NCBI GenBank assembly: GCA_964453055.1
Contig: CAYVOD010000088.1
Location: 1 to 6,855, forward strand
Origin: UBA2256 sp964453055
GTDB lineage: Bacteria; Spirochaetota; Spirochaetia; Treponematales; Rectinemataceae
DNA: 6,855 bases
Reading direction: 5' to 3'
A program made the translations under genes and the position numbers. Position 1 is the first letter of the stretch, and the number at the start of each line of letters is the position of its first letter. The notes beneath the pieces were generated by a model. That model had not been told where the DNA came from and made no database searches. It saw nothing but the letters and a program-made list of their open reading frames with translations. Below are positions 5,473 through 6,855 of the stretch, in pieces.

Positions 5473-6792
5473 TTACGCCTTCTTCCGGCCCACCGAGAGA
5501 GCCAGGTTCACCACGATGCCCACCACCGCGGCGGTGGCTATGGCCGGAAGCTGCATGCCGAAGGCGGGGATCATGCCGTTGGGGAAGCCGTAGGTGCCGC
5601 CCAGGCCCACCACCAGGATCACCGCGATCACCGCCAGGTTGCGCGCGTCGAAGAGGTCCACCTTCTTGTTGATCATGATGGCCACGCCCTGGGCGCCGAT
5701 GACGCCGAATAGGTAGATGCAGGCGCCGTTTATCACCGAGCCCGGCACCGACCTGATCACGTTGGACAAAGGCTGGATGAAGGAGAGGATGATAGCCATG
5801 ATGGCCGCCCCGCCTAAAACCTTCACCGAGAAGTTCTTGGTGATGGCCATGGTGGAGATGTTCTCCCCGTAGTTGGTGCCAGCCGGCCCGCCGAAGAGGG
5901 AGGCGACGATGTCGCCGAGGCCGTCGCCCACCAGGTTGAGGCCCAGCTTGTCGGCGATCTTGTATTCCTTCTTGCCCTTGCGTTTGGCCAGGTCGTTCAC
6001 GTAGATGTCCAACTGAAAGAGATGGGCCGTGGACTCAGGTATCGTCGCTATGGCGATGGGCATTATGGCCGCCACCGCCATCCAGTTGGGCACCGGCAGG
6101 GTGAAGTGGGGCAGCTCGATAACCGTGCCCGTCCATATGGCGGCGAAATCGACCAATCCGAGAGGGATGGCCACCACGTAGCCCACGAGGATCCCGAAGA
6201 GTATGGGCAGCTGCCCCGCTACTCCCTTCAGGTAGACCGAGAATCCGATGGTGGCGAAGAGGGTGATAAGGGCGGCGATCCAGGCCTTGTCGTTCGCCTG
6301 CCCGCCCGAGAAGCCCGCCGCGCTGGTAATCGCCACGCCGGCCAGGGAAATGCCGATCACCATGGCGATGGAGCCGGTCACCGAAGCGGGCAGCACCTTC
6401 TCGATCACTTCCATGCCGAAGCGGCTCACGATGAGGCCGGCCGCTATGGAGACCAGGCCGGACATGATGATACCCCACTGGGCCTGGGAAATAAGCGCGT
6501 CCGGGGCTACCTGGCCGAAGCTGGCGCCGGTGATGCTGACGATGGCCGCGATGTAGGAAAAGCTTGAGCCGTAGTAGAGGGGAATTTTTCCCTTGGTCAC
6601 GAAAAGGAAGGCCAGGGTGGCTAATCCGCTGGCGAAAATCGTGGTCGAGATATGGAATCCGGTCAGCAGGGCCACGGTAACCGTGGCCGGGAACATTACC
6701 AGAAGCTGTTGGAACGCGAATACGATCAGCTTCCCTGTGGACGGGGTCTCGTCAGGCAGATAGCCTGTTACCGTCTCCTTTGCCTTTGTCAT
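5473..6792 (-). CDS. uraA: UraA-type NCS2 nucleobase permease (uracil, possibly xanthine)
   Basis: Role: proton-coupled uptake of uracil or a related base across the inner membrane for salvage. Seen: 439 residues from the ATG at 6792, the usual length for this 14-helix, two-repeat family. The ligand-site segment YYGSSFSYIAA (73-83) carries F78, matching the uracil-stacking phenylalanine of E. coli UraA. TIPESTAHL (250-258) supplies E253 and H257, with the same spacing as UraA E241/H245. GGPAGTNYGENI (301-312) supplies the second glutamate, E310, in the TxYGEN signature of uracil permeases. The C-terminus is a short basic tail, GRKKA. A TTG five codons upstream (6807) is in frame, but the Shine-Dalgarno overlaps those codons, which rules it out. 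No pyrimidine gene is adjacent, so uracil is favoured by motif rather than context. Its upstream region is cut by the window edge. Confidence 0.92.
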   Translation of the reverse strand: MTKAKETVTGYLPDETPSTGKLIVFAFQQLLVMFPATVTVALLTGFHISTTIFASGLATLAFLFVTKGKIPLYYGSSFSYIAAIVSITGASFGQVAPDALISQAQWGIIMSGLVSIAAGLIVSRFGMEVIEKVLPASVTGSIAMVIGISLAGVAITSAAGFSGGQANDKAWIAALITLFATIGFSVYLKGVAGQLPILFGILVGYVVAIPLGLVDFAAIWTGTVIELPHFTLPVPNWMAVAAIMPIAIATIPESTAHLFQLDIYVNDLAKRKGKKEYKIADKLGLNLVGDGLGDIVASLFGGPAGTNYGENISTMAITKNFSVKVLGGAAIMAIILSFIQPLSNVIRSVPGSVINGACIYLFGVIGAQGVAIMINKKVDLFDARNLAVIAVILVVGLGGTYGFPNGMIPAFGMQLPAIATAAVVGIVVNLALSVGRKKA

Positions 6793-6795
6793 AGC

Positions 6796-6804
6796 ACCTC
6801 CCCT
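6796..6804 (-). promoter_or_regulatory. Ribosome binding site that decides the permease start
   Basis: AGGGGAGGT on the minus strand lies 3 nt before the ATG at 6792 (GGAGG core 4 nt away). It coincides with the codons that a TTG start at 6807 would translate, so the ATG is the real start. The same octamer GGGGAGGT precedes the MFS gene. Confidence 0.8.
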
Positions 6805-6809
6805 CAAGG

Positions 6810-6852
6810 GCCCTTCTGGGCATAAAATTTGTTAATACTAACCGAAGCCCAG
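6810..6852 (-). promoter_or_regulatory. Permease upstream region with two mutually exclusive pairings
   Basis: Read on the minus strand, GCCC AGAA GGGC (6810-6821) forms a small hairpin just before the ribosome binding site. The same GCCCAG (6816-6821) could instead pair with CTGGGC at 6847-6852, across an A/T-rich stretch (6822-6840). I recognise no purine or pyrimidine riboswitch, and the A/T-rich stretch may be the promoter, in which case the distal arm is not transcribed. The window ends here. Confidence 0.25.
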
Positions 6853-6855
6853 GCC

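Noticed and set aside
6022..6567. Long plus- and minus-strand frames inside the permease gene
   Set aside because: Gly/Arg/His-rich translations typical of GC-rich alternative frames; the permease frame has all family motifs.
6793..6855. Purine or pyrimidine riboswitch upstream of the permease
   Set aside because: Only 63 bp are visible and none of the conserved junction sequences of known purine or PreQ1-type riboswitches can be recognised.
1..6855. CRISPR array, tRNA, rRNA, transposase, phage or defence genes
   Set aside because: No regularly spaced repeats, no cloverleaf-like or rRNA-like segments, and no recognisable mobile or defence protein; every long frame is accounted for by the genes listed.

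Overview
The window is ordinary bacterial chromosome: GC-rich, tightly packed, with seven complete protein genes, short spacers and strong Shine-Dalgarno sites. I see no rRNA, tRNA, CRISPR array, insertion sequence, phage gene or toxin-antitoxin pair. The lineage cannot be fixed from sequence alone. A small single-RRM RNA-binding protein together with an exported TPR protein carrying a 'YDDGGP..ALGRFW..LPG' block looks to me like a GC-rich spirochaete (Treponema/Spirochaeta relatives), but this is a recollection of family resemblance and only moderately likely.

Layout, left to right. (1) 19-708 (+): exported TPR-like protein, closed by an exceptionally long perfect hairpin terminator (731-777). 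(2) 836-1768 (-): ketopantoate reductase family enzyme, convergent with gene 1, with a plausible promoter at 1832-1859. (3) 1769-2067: divergent control region with short repeats and three tandem stem-loops. (4) 2068-2337 (+): RRM protein, whose start I move to a GTG behind a good ribosome binding site, closed by a textbook terminator (2394-2421). (5) 2465-3400 (+): EamA/DMT drug/metabolite transporter. (6) 3432-3716 (-) YciI-like protein and 3788-5026 (-) MFS transporter, the MFS gene lying upstream, probably one transcription unit with a possible second promoter for the YciI gene. (7) 5092-5436 (+): single-domain metal-binding cupin, divergent from the MFS gene across 65 bp. (8) 5473-6792 (-): UraA-type NCS2 nucleobase permease, convergent with the cupin.

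The genes do not form one pathway. Three are membrane transporters of different superfamilies (DMT, MFS, NCS2), two are small accessory proteins (YciI-like, cupin), one is a biosynthetic oxidoreductase (coenzyme A precursor pathway if it is true PanE), one binds RNA and one is exported. The MFS/YciI/cupin cluster around a shared 65 bp divergent spacer is the only group whose arrangement suggests common control.

I found no convincing undescribed system. The points most worth a second look are the structured leader of the RRM gene with its revised GTG start, the 22 bp perfect hairpin after gene 1, and the small repeats in the divergent region between the reductase and RRM genes.
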